From: Flaveria trinervia
Lineage: Eukaryota > Streptophyta > Magnoliopsida > Asterales > Asteraceae
Length of the DNA: 64,000 nucleotides
Assembly: GCA_025506515.1 (NCBI GenBank)
Contig: CM046456.1
Span: forward strand, 15,058,061 to 15,122,060
Reading direction: 5' to 3'
The position numbers and the translations under genes were made by a program. This document shows positions 34,128-44,807 of the stretch, in pieces; the stretch's first letter is position 1; the number at the start of each line of letters is the position of its first letter. The notes under the pieces are model-generated. The model ran no database searches, was not told where the DNA came from, and was given only the letters and a program-made list of their open reading frames with translations.

Positions 34128-34739
34128 AATAGTTTATAAGTTGTCAAGAGGAATGGAACTAAACCCCTTAAAAAATTGGAATATGAGGAAAATCTAACCT
34201 AGTTAACTGGAGATCCTAAGATCTAGGTTCAATAGAACAACTTAATCATATGACCAACAGAGTCACTATAGGGGAGTACCCTAAAACTTAAAAGGAGTGA
34301 TGAATTTCCTAGTCCATTCACTTTAGGGGAGTACCCTGAACAAGTGACCAAAAGCATATTAAGGTTAGATGATTCATGGGAATCAATATAACTATGATGC
34401 TTTTAATGATTCATCGAATCACCTATGTTAGAGAGAAGTGGGGTCGCTTCGAATGGATTTGTGGGGAGGCGCAAATCCTAGAGCTCTCGTAGAACCAGGA
34501 AAGTGTTCCATGACCATTAACGGACATGATAATGAGGGGTTAATCAAACCAGGAAAAGTGTTGTGTGTTTGTATATTGTCATCTACATAAAACAAGGTTT
34601 GTTCAAAGACATCGTGTCTACACACCACTAGGAGACTAAGTATACATCACAAATGAAGGTTTAAAGGGAAGACTTACCTATCCTGCGACACTTGACTGCT
34701 GAATTTTTTGGAGAAGTGATTTTTATTCATGTGGGGGAT
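34128..34739 (+). mobile_element. 3' untranslated region and polypurine tract of the plus-strand copia
   Basis: Matches 15849-16400. The polypurine tract GTGGGGGAT at 34731-34739 directly precedes the LTR. Confidence 0.85.
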
Positions 34740-35256
34740 TGTTGGAAATTTATTGATGATATTAATATGGTTATTAATATTTAATCAATAAATTAATATG
34801 TTGAATGAAAATTAATATGGATAATGACATTAAGAATTAATAGTGTGGGAAGTTGTCTCATATTGGAGAAAAGAAAGAATATAAAATGATTTATATTCTA
34901 TAACCTCTTGTCTATATTATTTTTTTAAGGTGTCATACTAAGTGGATTCGCGAAGGGTGCGAAGCACCTTTAACTCGCACTCGCACACGCGCGCGCGCAT
35001 GGGTATGTGGGCGCAATGTGATGCTTTGATGGCACACTTTGCACTTGTTGTGACTGACCTTGGTACGCTGTCAGAGCTATGACTTGTTTTAAGGGCCTCA
35101 TGTTGAACACGATCCTCAACTTTTACATTTTTGTTTCTTTTATTTCTGTAAATTTATCATTGTAAAAGTGATTGATAATCATTTATTTATATTTATTTGT
35201 ATTGAGTATATCAATAAAATTGTTTGAATTTTTATTTTATATGAACGATTTCTACA
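34740..35256 (+). mobile_element. 3' LTR of the plus-strand copia, internally shortened
   Basis: 517 bp from TGTTGGAAATTTATTG to GATTTCTACA. It matches both ends of the 903-bp LTR at 16401, but a block is missing after GGCACACTTTGCACTT (about 35045) together with smaller gaps. Confidence 0.88.
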
Positions 35257-35692
35257 ATTAACTCATATAAAATGATCATAATATCATTTTAATGAATTGT
35301 TTGCGTAAGTAATTCAATATTTAAACTTGAGGCATATTGAGCAAATCAATGAATAGACATTCTAAAAAACGTAGCCACCACATTCATCCTCCTCCACAGA
35401 CCCCATCATAAATCATAATCACCACCACAACCTCATTTTCTTTCCAGCATCAGTAGCTCCATCATATGATTGATCTTTTCATCAGAATCACCCACACCGC
35501 CGAGGAGGTAAAACAAGGTTGCAATGGTGGATTTATAGTAAATAGAAATTATCTTTTTATCAAGCTAAACCCTAAACTCTAAAACTAAAACTTATGATCT
35601 TTATAAAGTTATGAAATGAAATTAATAGAATCAGAAATCATGAATTTTATTTATCAATTTATCAAGCTAAATATATTATGATTCTCAAAATC
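35257..35692. other. Spacer between copia and hAT, no gene seen
   Basis: Short non-coding stretch with CCACCACA/CCTCCTCC-rich patches near 35370-35530. No frame with known motifs. Confidence 0.5.
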
Positions 35693-35895
35693 ATATGAAG
35701 TAGTCATGCACAAACCGGGTTTTGGGCCGGACCCGGAAACGGGTTCGGTCCGGTCGGTTTTTTGTGTACCCGGCATTGATGAACCCGGGTACGAACCCGG
35801 GTCGGGTTGGAGGCCCATAAAACCCTACCCAGCCTACCCGGTTAGGGTCGGTCGGGACCGGATCGGATCCAGAACCGGGTACAACCGGGTTTTGA

Positions 35896-35897
<2 letters not shown>

Positions 35898-35930
<33 letters not shown>

Positions 35931-36014
35931 TACTATTATTATTATTATTATTATTACTATTATTGTTATTGTTGTTGTTGTTGTTGTTGCTCTTGCTGTT
36001 GCTGCTGCTGTTGC

Positions 36015-36049
<35 letters not shown>

Positions 36050-36107
36050 TTGCTGCTGCTGTTGCTGCTGCTGTTGCTGCTGCTGTTGCTGCTGCTGTTG
36101 CTGCTGT
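35898..36107. repeat. Compound trinucleotide microsatellite (ATT, then GTT, then TGC/TGT)
   Basis: Runs from (ATT)n at about 35898-35965 through (GTT)n to a (TGC/TGT)n mix ending at 36107, where recognisable transposase starts. Long open frames across it (poly-Leu, poly-Cys/Tyr) are artefacts. Confidence 0.97.
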
Positions 36108-37205
36108 TATTCGAAATTATTCGAAAGACTATTATGAAAAGCTTTTAAAGTGCCTTTTTGTTTTAAAGCACAATCAAACATATGACAAGTCGAATTCCAC
36201 CTAGTAAGTACATCCCAATTAGGCTCTAAAAATCTAGATTCTGTATCCTTACAAAGTTGTTTATAATCTTGATATGTTTTTCTACTTTTTTTAAAAACGT
36301 CGTGTAACATAAATCGAAAAGCTTTTATAAAGCTATCAACAAATGGTATGGATAGGTCATCTTACACTACTAAATTAATAATATGTACAACACAAGGAGT
36401 ATGAAAAAAATCACCGTTTGCAATCGGAAGATATTTAATTTTAATTTTTCAATCGCGGTTGTGTTGTTGGAAGCATTATCAAATGCCATTGAAAATATTT
36501 TATTTTGTAAATTAAAAGTAGTTATTACATTATCCAAAAAGTAAATAAAAACTCTCCGGTGTGTGGATACGGAAATAGATCAAATGCAATCGTACGTTTC
36601 ATCATTTGCCATGAACTAGGATATACCCAATGAGCGGTGACGCAAAGGTACGATTCGGGCAAACAAGGTGGCGCCGACCAAACGTCACTAGTTAAGTTTA
36701 CACCGGTATTTATATTCTCAAATAATACAATTAAATCATTTTTTGCTTGCTTTCATAATTTTAAACAATAACGTCTAAGTGTAGTACAACTTACGCGAGT
36801 GTAACGAGGTTGAGGTGTCTCTCGAATTAAGTTGGTTAACCGAGGGTTGTCGAAGTGATTGAAAGGCAAAGCTTCTTGAATCACGAACTTCGCCATTCGA
36901 TCTCGAACCTCATTAACGTTGTAATTAAAGATTCCACCGTCTCCACTCAATTGTGTTTGTTGCGAATCCGGATTATTTTTCAACGACATACAAATCTTCT
37001 TGCTAATGTGTTTGTTTAAAGTCGTGTTAGAATCTTTAGCAAGCAAAGCTCCACAAAACTTGCAACGAGCCTTTACGAATCCGTCACTCAACTAAACCAA
37101 ATCCCAATTGCACCAAACATCCATGTTACGATTGTGTGCAAGAACACGAACAACGGTTGCAGAGTTGGATGAACCTTGACCAACGGAAGATTGAGAGTGA
37201 GCCAT
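36107..37205 (-). pseudogene. hAT transposase fragment with BED zinc finger
   Basis: Starts MAHSQSSVGQGSSNS at 37205 and hits an in-frame TAG after NWDLV (near 37092). It then reads LSDGFVKARCKFCGALLAKD and HISKKIC, the C-X2-C...H BED finger. Further down, SAPPCLPESYLCVTAHW and AFDLFPYPHTGE match the hAT core, and WDVLTRWNSTCHMFD (36180-36230) is the conserved RW segment. The C-terminal dimerisation domain is missing: homology ends at about 36107. Confidence 0.88.
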
Positions 37206-37608
37206 ATTGAGATTTGAGAGTAAACGAGAGTAAACAAGAGTATTTTTTGCATTTTTTGCGTATGTTTTTTTGTGTTTGAAGCTTGGGTATCTAACCATAT
37301 CAACCCACACCTATTTATATTAATTTAAGGGGAAAAACAACAAAAAAAACAGTCAAAAATGATCCCCAACGGCTATATAGCCGTTAGAAACGGCTAGTTT
37401 AAAAAAAACGGTCGAAACCGGGTTATACCCGGGTTCAACCGGGTCGGGTCGGGTCCGGGAAAATCCAAAAAACCCCCAACCGGGTACAACCCACCAGTGT
37501 TTTCCAGGTACGAACTGGGTACACCCGGTACGGGGTTGTACCCGGATCCGGGTCGGGTACGCCAGGTCGGGTTCGTATCCGGTTTTTTTGTGCAAGTCTA
37601 ATATGAAG

Positions 37609-38077
37609 TTATAGTGAATAGAAATATTATATCTTCTAAACAGAGTGTTTGGGCATTAGGATGTTACCGCAAGCCCAATTAACATTTTCATTTCTTATCG
37701 TATTATATGATTTAAGCATCGAGTTTCTGTTTCCGTTACTACTACTTGATGTTGAGAAATTAACTCGTGCATATTTGATGTTGAGTAATATTTTGATAGA
37801 TAAAAGTCGAACATATTTTAAAGACATTGATTAAAATGATATTATGTACTTGTTGCAAATGGATGTCTTCATCAAGCAATTACGATCACAAGACCATTAT
37901 ATCAATAAACACTGATTTAATAAAGGGTGAGGCATCTCCTTAAAACACTTTATAAGTTTTTCTTTTATCCATGTTATCATTTTCGTAACACATGTCATCT
38001 TCAAATTAATAGTTGAATAAATTGTTACATATTAACAAAAGTTGGCGAAGTGTTAAAAAAAGTTTTAGGATAATAAA
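37609..38077. other. Spacer, no gene seen
   Basis: AT-rich sequence between the intact hAT element and the older hAT relic; only short frames without motifs. Confidence 0.5.
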
Positions 38078-38740
38078 CTAAATAAATAAATAGTTATGGT
38101 TTTGAAAACTTTTGTGCATCTTGGTTGTTTGTTCAATAGTTGCCCAACAAACTCGAAAACATCCCAACTCGATTACAGTTGGAATATGATTTTGAAGTGA
38201 TTCTAGATGTTTCTTGTTGTAAAGCGTTTTTAAAGCTTTTACAAGTCGAATTTTATCTAGTTGGTGTGTTCCAATTCGGATCCACGAAAATAGAATGCGT
38301 CTTGCTACGAATTTCATATAATGTGAGATCGTACTAAATTGCATTATAGATTCTTTTGTATCTTGAATTTCTTCAACTCTAAATTCGTCTTGCATAACCT
38401 AATAATGATACGTGCAATAAATTGAAAATATGTCATTACAAATCGATTAAACTTTTAAATTTTAGTTTTACAACCACATTTATAATATCACCTACGTTAT
38501 CGAATGATATATATGAAACAGTCCATCAATATGTTTATATATGTATTTTTTAAGTCAAGTTTGATTCTATTTTAACAAAAATAGTAGACTAATTGCATCG
38601 AGCCTTTTGCTTGTTTGACGATCACATAAATTAAAATAGTGACAAATGTCTTGGATTCTCGTTTCAGATAGAATTACAACAATGGTTGTATTGTTTGATG
38701 AACCACTTTCAAAAGCCATTCAATAGTTTTTAGAGCCTTT
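38078..38740 (-). pseudogene. Decayed hAT transposase relic
   Basis: The minus strand keeps traces of a hAT transposase in shifting frames: DPNWNTPTR, a stop, then NSTCKSF near 38250-38285 (compare DPNW/EPNWDVLTRWNSTC in the nearby element). Further upstream is AFESGSSNNTTIVV near 38690-38720 (compare the hAT AFDNASNNT). No termini or target duplication could be found. It is older than the 35.7-37.6 kb element. Confidence 0.6.
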
Positions 38741-40065
38741 GTAAGATTTTAAAGAATAGGAGTATTTCCAATAGGTTCTTTGTGTTTCATGTATTATATG
38801 AAATGATTTTGACTGTTTGTAAATAGAAAAAAAATATTACTGTGTTATTTGTATATTTGATAGAACAATGTTTATTAATTATAAAGATAAATATAAAAAA
38901 ACTATTCTAAATGCTCTAAGAAGTGATTTTTTGTATTGTGAGACATCCAATACATAGTTACACAAAAATGGTAAACAATTTTTAATAAAATTTTCAAAAA
39001 GGTCGCAATAGTTCAAACCGAATCCTAGCCATACAATCCCAAACTGATCATGAATCATTATTGGTAACAAAAATCAAGGTTGATAGTATTACTAACCAAA
39101 CTAATGCCATGAATTATTAATGACAAATGAGTAATAGTCTTGATTATTAAAGCTCAATTAGTTTTTTTAATGTTTAGTTGAGTTCTAGAAAATCCTGGAC
39201 ATTGCTCCTAAAGAGTTTTATATTGTCCTTGGAGAATCTTTGTTTTATGAATTTGCATTTTATTCTTTTTAAATAATTTCGATTATTTAAAATTCAATCA
39301 TGTAAAAATGATATAAAATCACTTGTTAAATCATATTTGGACGAAGTCTTGTTTCTAGAACCATTTGAATGTTATGCTTTATATTTGGATTTTGTCAAAT
39401 TTATAAAAATTATTCGGGAGAAGTCAAATTCAAAAAAGAAACAACATCGAATTAAATTAAAAAACAAAAGGTTGCGAGGGGTATGATGAAAGCAACCATC
39501 TCCTCTTTACAAGGAATAGAAAGATTGAAAACCTACCCGACAACAACATTGAATTGAAGAATCATATCAATCGGGTATTAGTTAGACTCAAATTTTATAT
39601 ATGAAAAGATGATAATGTTCTAAAGAATTCATATTTAGATAAAATTGTTCTAGAAAACGAACAAAAGGTTGCCATAAAATTAGTTTTTTTAGAGTAACCC
39701 TTCATCAAAGGAAGAACAAACATTTCTTGAAATTATTAGTTAAATGTTGAAGCAGAATATAGATAAAAGTTTGTACGTTTTTAATTTAGTCTACACGAGC
39801 ATCACCAGGCACCCTCTTCTCAACTGGAGAGCGCAGTGTAAATTAACCAAATGTAACAGTTTCATCAGAATATCATCTAATGCAGAAAACAGTATGAACC
39901 AAAAACATGAATTAAAGCTTCTTATACTTCACATGAGACAACTTTCTTAAAAACCCATCATAAGATGAATGGAACTCCCAATTAGACATAGATATATCGG
40001 AAATTGAAAAGTTCTAAGAAAACAACAATGGAACCTGGTGAGTAAAGGGATTGATCTTTCACGCT
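38741..40065. other. Intergenic and PAD1 3' flank, no gene seen
   Basis: AT-rich. Frames of 60-70 codons lack motifs. The end next to 40065 should be the 3' UTR of the proteasome gene. Confidence 0.5.
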
Positions 40066-42949
40066 TCATGTTTCCTTAGCAGGAGCCTTTTTTGCAGCTT
40101 CAGCGGCCGCTTTTTCTGCTTCGATTTCTGCGACAATGGCATCAATCTCAGCTTCCTCAAGTTGTCGGAGTCCCTCCTTTGTCATCACAGCAACTTCTAT
40201 GTTCTTCCCTCCACTCTCCACAACCTGAGTTTATTACCGTTAATCATACTGCAAGTCCTATTTTGATAGAAAACTATTTGAGGACATATATACACGCAAG
40301 TATGCACACACACACACATATAGGAACGTTCACCACAAAACCAACTTTAAATAGAAAACTGTCAGAATAGTATATGTCTTTTGCTTTAAGTTTGCCAGCT
40401 ATGTAATTGCATAACAAACTCTCTTTCTCTCTGCCTCTCCCTCTATAACTACCAAGCACTATGTACAAGTGATTCTGCAATTCTCACAATTTACTACATT
40501 GATCATCCTCTCTCTCTATAGTCTATAAACACACACACACGTGTGTGTATGTGCATCTCTAGAGTTAACATAACTCTTGACATGTAGATGAATCTGTAAT
40601 TCAAGAATCAAGATGTTGCTATTCATGGAACAACTCCCTTGCTCAACTCACTAGTCACTACTATTTTTGTAATAAGGCTCTCCATTTATAATAACAAAAA
40701 TAATAAAAAACACTTAATGCCAGCAGCAAGCCTACAAATATAAAATACAGAGCTCTGTGCATGGTAGATGTAGAAGTCATTGTAAGAGAAAGGATGATAC
40801 ACATACGGAAAAGAAGGAATTAGAAACAGTGTAGATGTAAGCACTTAAGAAAAAGCCAATTTTTTGAACTGTGAGCTGAGGGGAAACTATACTACTTATT
40901 CTAATATCCCATTACTAGACTACTTCATAACTCTGGAATTTTTAATGTGAGAGATTGCAAATGATTTTGCATTGCCTTTTAAATCATTTATGCAAGAATT
41001 AGTAAGAATTTACTTTTATCTGACCAAGCACACTTAAAAATAGAGAAAAGATTCAAGCATCTAAAATAACCCAAGATATGGAAATGCAACTTTAAGTTTT
41101 GAGTGTTTGACTATTGAAAAGTGATTTAGGAGCAAATTATTTGAGGGAGTTCACTTAGCACTCATAGTTTAATGTTAGTGATGAACCTGTGACCTGGTCT
41201 GATAGACCGATAATTTGCTACGTCCAGAAAATTAACCAAATGCTTAGAGTCTAATGTCAAACAAATTATATCAATTCATAAATCTCATAACTTTAGAAGC
41301 GAGCTGAATCTTTGTTTGAACAAATAAGATTATATTTAATGCAGTAAAAAAGGCCCCCCACTATAATAACCCAAAAACGAAACTATTGGTTGACAAAAAG
41401 ACTAGGAAAACTTATGCAGTGTAGTGCTAGTAATCTGTAACATGTGCTGGCAAAGAGAATGCGAAAAGTACTAATTAATATGTGAAATAAAATGGCAAGG
41501 CAACTAATTAACACTTACTTCAAGCAAAGCACGGATGGCAAGTTTAATAGTTTCTTGACCAGAAGTCTCTTTGTAATTCTTCTCCAGAAATTCCCTCATG
41601 GAATTGGAGTTCCTTCCAGTGGCATTAGCTTTCCATGCAGAAAATGTTCCTGAAGGATCTGTCTGATATAATGACGGAACACCAGTATAAGGATCAAATC
41701 CCACGATTAGGGTTGAGAGCCCAAACGGCCTGACACCACCACTTTGTGTGTATTTCTGTTGAAGACCTGCAATGTAACGTGTAATATACTCTACAGTTAC
41801 CGGATCCTCAACAGTAAGCCTATGGCTCTGGCACTCAATTCGCGCCCGGTTAATAAGAACACGAGCATCTGCCTTAAGTCCAGCACAAGCCAACGCAATG
41901 TGATCATCAAGGCTCACAATTTTCCTAACTGATCTGCAAACACAAGCAAAAAAAAATAATCCACAATGTCAGAAGTTCAGAACTATAGTAGCCACAACAT
42001 GATAACAGCACTGCCTCACAACATGATAAAAATACATACAATACAACCTCGACCAAGGGTTCAGAATCATCCCACAAACAAATATATCTTATGTCTGCTA
42101 CTATATGCGTTTGTTCTCAAATTGTTCTAAAATTGTGAAAACGAACATGCAAATGTAAAATGTCATAAACACTCAGCAAGGTAACCTAATCGTCAAGCTA
42201 GTTCTCGAGGATGCATAACCTTTCACACATACTTTCACAACAACACTTATCCCTCTTGCCATCCAAGGGATAAAGAATATAACTATCTGTGATCGACACA
42301 TATTCTAAACAAAAATAACCTTCTACATGGTCATTTTAAATTTTAAAGCACAAGCCAGAATTCAAGTTAACTACGGTATCTGGCCACAAGGATATAGAGG
42401 TAAGGTGAATCCTACAATCAACCAACTCATCTATACCAATCAGTGTTTGCAAGTTGCAACAAATTCCTTCCATTCAACAAATTACTATCACGAATATTAA
42501 CGTTATGCTTCATAATTGCAACCGAAAGAGCAAAAAAAGCTACTATGCGTTCAAAACACTGTCAGTAACTAAGCTACAGGATCGCAATTAGGGCTCGAAT
42601 TAAACAAACACGTCCCCCAACACCTCCAACCGAATTCAACAAATAAAAAACATTCAAAAGTAATCAAACAAGCCAAAATCGAAACCAAAAGGCGCATTCA
42701 CAAAACGAAAGCAAAATCAAATCCACAATAACTCTACCAAACACAATTGAACAATCGAGAGTGTTTGTTTGTGGACCTTGAGTCTTGAAGCTTAACAGTG
42801 GACTTCTTCTCGACCCCAAGGACGATGGTGTCGGTGCCACGAACGCCGACGGCGGCGTTGCCCTTGCGTACGGCTTCCAAGGCGTATTCAACTTGAAATA
42901 GGTGGCCGTCCGGCGAGAAAACAGTGATAGCTCTGTCGTATCTCGCCAT
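40066..42949 (-). CDS. PAD1: 20S proteasome subunit alpha-4 (PAD1/PSMA7 type), intact
   Basis: Outer-ring alpha subunit of the 20S proteasome, in cytosol and nucleus. Three exons: 42949-42777, 41933-41519 and 40224-40066, with GT-AG introns of about 0.84 and 1.3 kb. They sum to 747 nt, 248 residues, the normal size. The N-terminus MARYDRAITVFSPDGHLFQV is the alpha-type signature that gates the pore; QVEYALEAVRKGNAAVGVRG follows. Exon 2 holds SLDDHIALACAGLKADARVL and PFGLSTLIVGFDPYTGVP. Exon 3 ends in an acidic/alanine-rich helix, AEIEAEKAAAEAAKKAPAKE, as in plant alpha-4 subunits. The frame is open throughout. PAD1 and PAD2 are nearly identical in Arabidopsis, so the symbol is by family. Confidence 0.95.
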
Positions 42950-42973
42950 AGATGATCAGATTGTAGTGAAGAT

Positions 42974-42982
42974 TTAGGGTTT
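42974..42982 (-). promoter_or_regulatory. Telo-box (AAACCCTAA) in the PAD1 leader
   Basis: AAACCCTAA on the minus strand, 25 bp upstream of the start codon. This element is frequent near the start of plant ribosomal protein, translation and proteasome genes. Confidence 0.6.
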
Positions 42983-44807
42983 TTTTGTTCGAATTTGAGT
43001 ATTGAAGTTTGATCTGAGAGCAAAAGTTGCAGAGGTGTTTAAGAATGGGGGATCGATCACTCGACTTTGGGAACAAGTCACCTCGATCAAAAAAGAAACA
43101 GGAAGGCCCCTCTACCTTTTGAATAATTCCATTTTGCACCCTAGACTTTTGTTTAAGGTGTTGAATCGTTGAGCAGCGCTCCACTGTGATGCACGTTAAG
43201 GGAGCGAGGCGTGGAAGGTTAACGAGCGTGAAACCAATAATGGTGGGTGCACATACAATCATTTATATGTAGTTTTTAAGGTGGGTGAGATTGAGTGAAC
43301 AATGTTTAAACTATTTTCTTGATGAGAGTTGAAGGGAAATAATGTAAAGTGAGTGATGTGATGTCTATATGGAGTTAAAGGGCGTGAACGTATACCTGTA
43401 AGCCTTACGGGTGATGATTTGGACAAACAGAGTTACAGGGACACTGTGTCGGCGGTGTCGCAAATGACGCCTTCATGTTTACAAAAAAATTTCAATTGTC
43501 CTAGATATGTTAACTTGATGAAACATAAACATGAAGTATTTGAAGTGTTCAAAGCCTTTTAATATTAAATTTAAAATCAGCTCAATAAAATTGTCAAAGT
43601 CATTCGATCAAATCAAGGTGATCAATATCTTAGTTACGAATTTGATAAACATCCAAAATTTTAAGGAATAGTTTCACAACTAACTCCATCTGGTACAACA
43701 CAACACACAACAAAATGTTCGAAAGAAGAATCAAACTCTGTTAGAAATGATTTGATCAACGATAAATTTTACCAAATATCCACCGTCCTTTTGGAATTAT
43801 GCATATGAGCCCTTTGACTACACAAATTAGTGAATTCCAATAGTTTGTAATTAATTCGAATGAACTCAAATGTCCGAATAACCATTTTTTAATCTAATTC
43901 GATATCAAATCAAATAATTATTTTGATGAAGATATGTAGGCGCATAGGCAGATAACCCCATCCACTCCCTCCATCCATGGATAAGGATAAAACATCATCC
44001 TTCATTGTTTCATTGGAAAAACGGCCAGCGTATGCTTGTTGAATTGTAGGCATACCGCACACTGCTTCAAATAGAAAGATATTGGTTTAATCTCAAAGCC
44101 TTGCTCGAATAACCATTTTTTAATCTAATTCGAATTCAAATCAAATAACAACTCGAGGAACCTGATATTCAATTAGATGGAACACCTCTATCTTAGTAAG
44201 TTTTGCAACCAGATCAAGTTCTTCAGTATCAACCTCCATATTTGATGGAATCTACAAGACTCACTAGATCATATGGGAAAAGTTTGGAAGTCTTACACCT
44301 CTTGTAATCTTTTTTCTACTAGAGACGGGCAAAAGAATGTGGGGCAGTCATTTTCTATGGTTACTGCAACATAAACAAACCACTCGATCGAAGTCTCTAG
44401 GATCTAACTTACCCACCATGGCTGCTACTTACATGGACACAGTACAATGATACATGCATGAGGTGCAATTCACGCCTCGTTGTAGGGAACAAACTGGCCT
44501 CGTATGGTGCTCACACTATTCAAAATCACAAAGAACACCATGATACAGTGCTTCACAAGAGAATATGTTCGCTTACACCGCGTATGATGGACATAAACTA
44601 TACACACACCAGAAATAACTTAAGACTAATATAAACTCTGTTCTCGCATACATAGTATAAACCATGTTAGAAAAAAATCAATCTGATGATGTCTATGAAA
44701 ATGGCAGCTTTGAGATCTTGGTGAATACGAGTGCAGATTTCTTCACTCAATGTGGTAACCAATTCACATGTGAAACATAAGTCTTATTCTTCTGCTTTTT
44801 TTTGTTT
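42983..44807. other. PAD1 upstream region and CPK 3' flank, no gene seen
   Basis: Contains the PAD1 promoter (right of 42983) and the CPK 3' UTR (left of 44807). A near-identical 45-50 bp direct repeat starting CGAATAACCATTTTTTAATC occurs near 43876 and 44105, about 230 bp apart. No coding frame with family motifs. Confidence 0.5.

Larger units (their letters stand above)
35701..37600 (-). mobile_element. hAT DNA transposon, non-autonomous
   Basis: 1900 bp with a perfect 8-bp target duplication, ATATGAAG at 35693-35700 and 37601-37608, the hAT hallmark. Ends are inverted: TAGTCATGCACAAACCGG at left and, read on the other strand, TAGACTTGCACAAAAAAACC at right. Subterminal regions are dense in CCGGGT/ACCCGG words. 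Inside is a broken transposase (minus strand) whose C-terminal part is missing, replaced by a compound microsatellite. Confidence 0.95.

Noticed and set aside
35963..36148. Long poly-Leu and poly-Cys/Tyr open frames
   Set aside because: They arise only from the trinucleotide repeats inside the hAT element.
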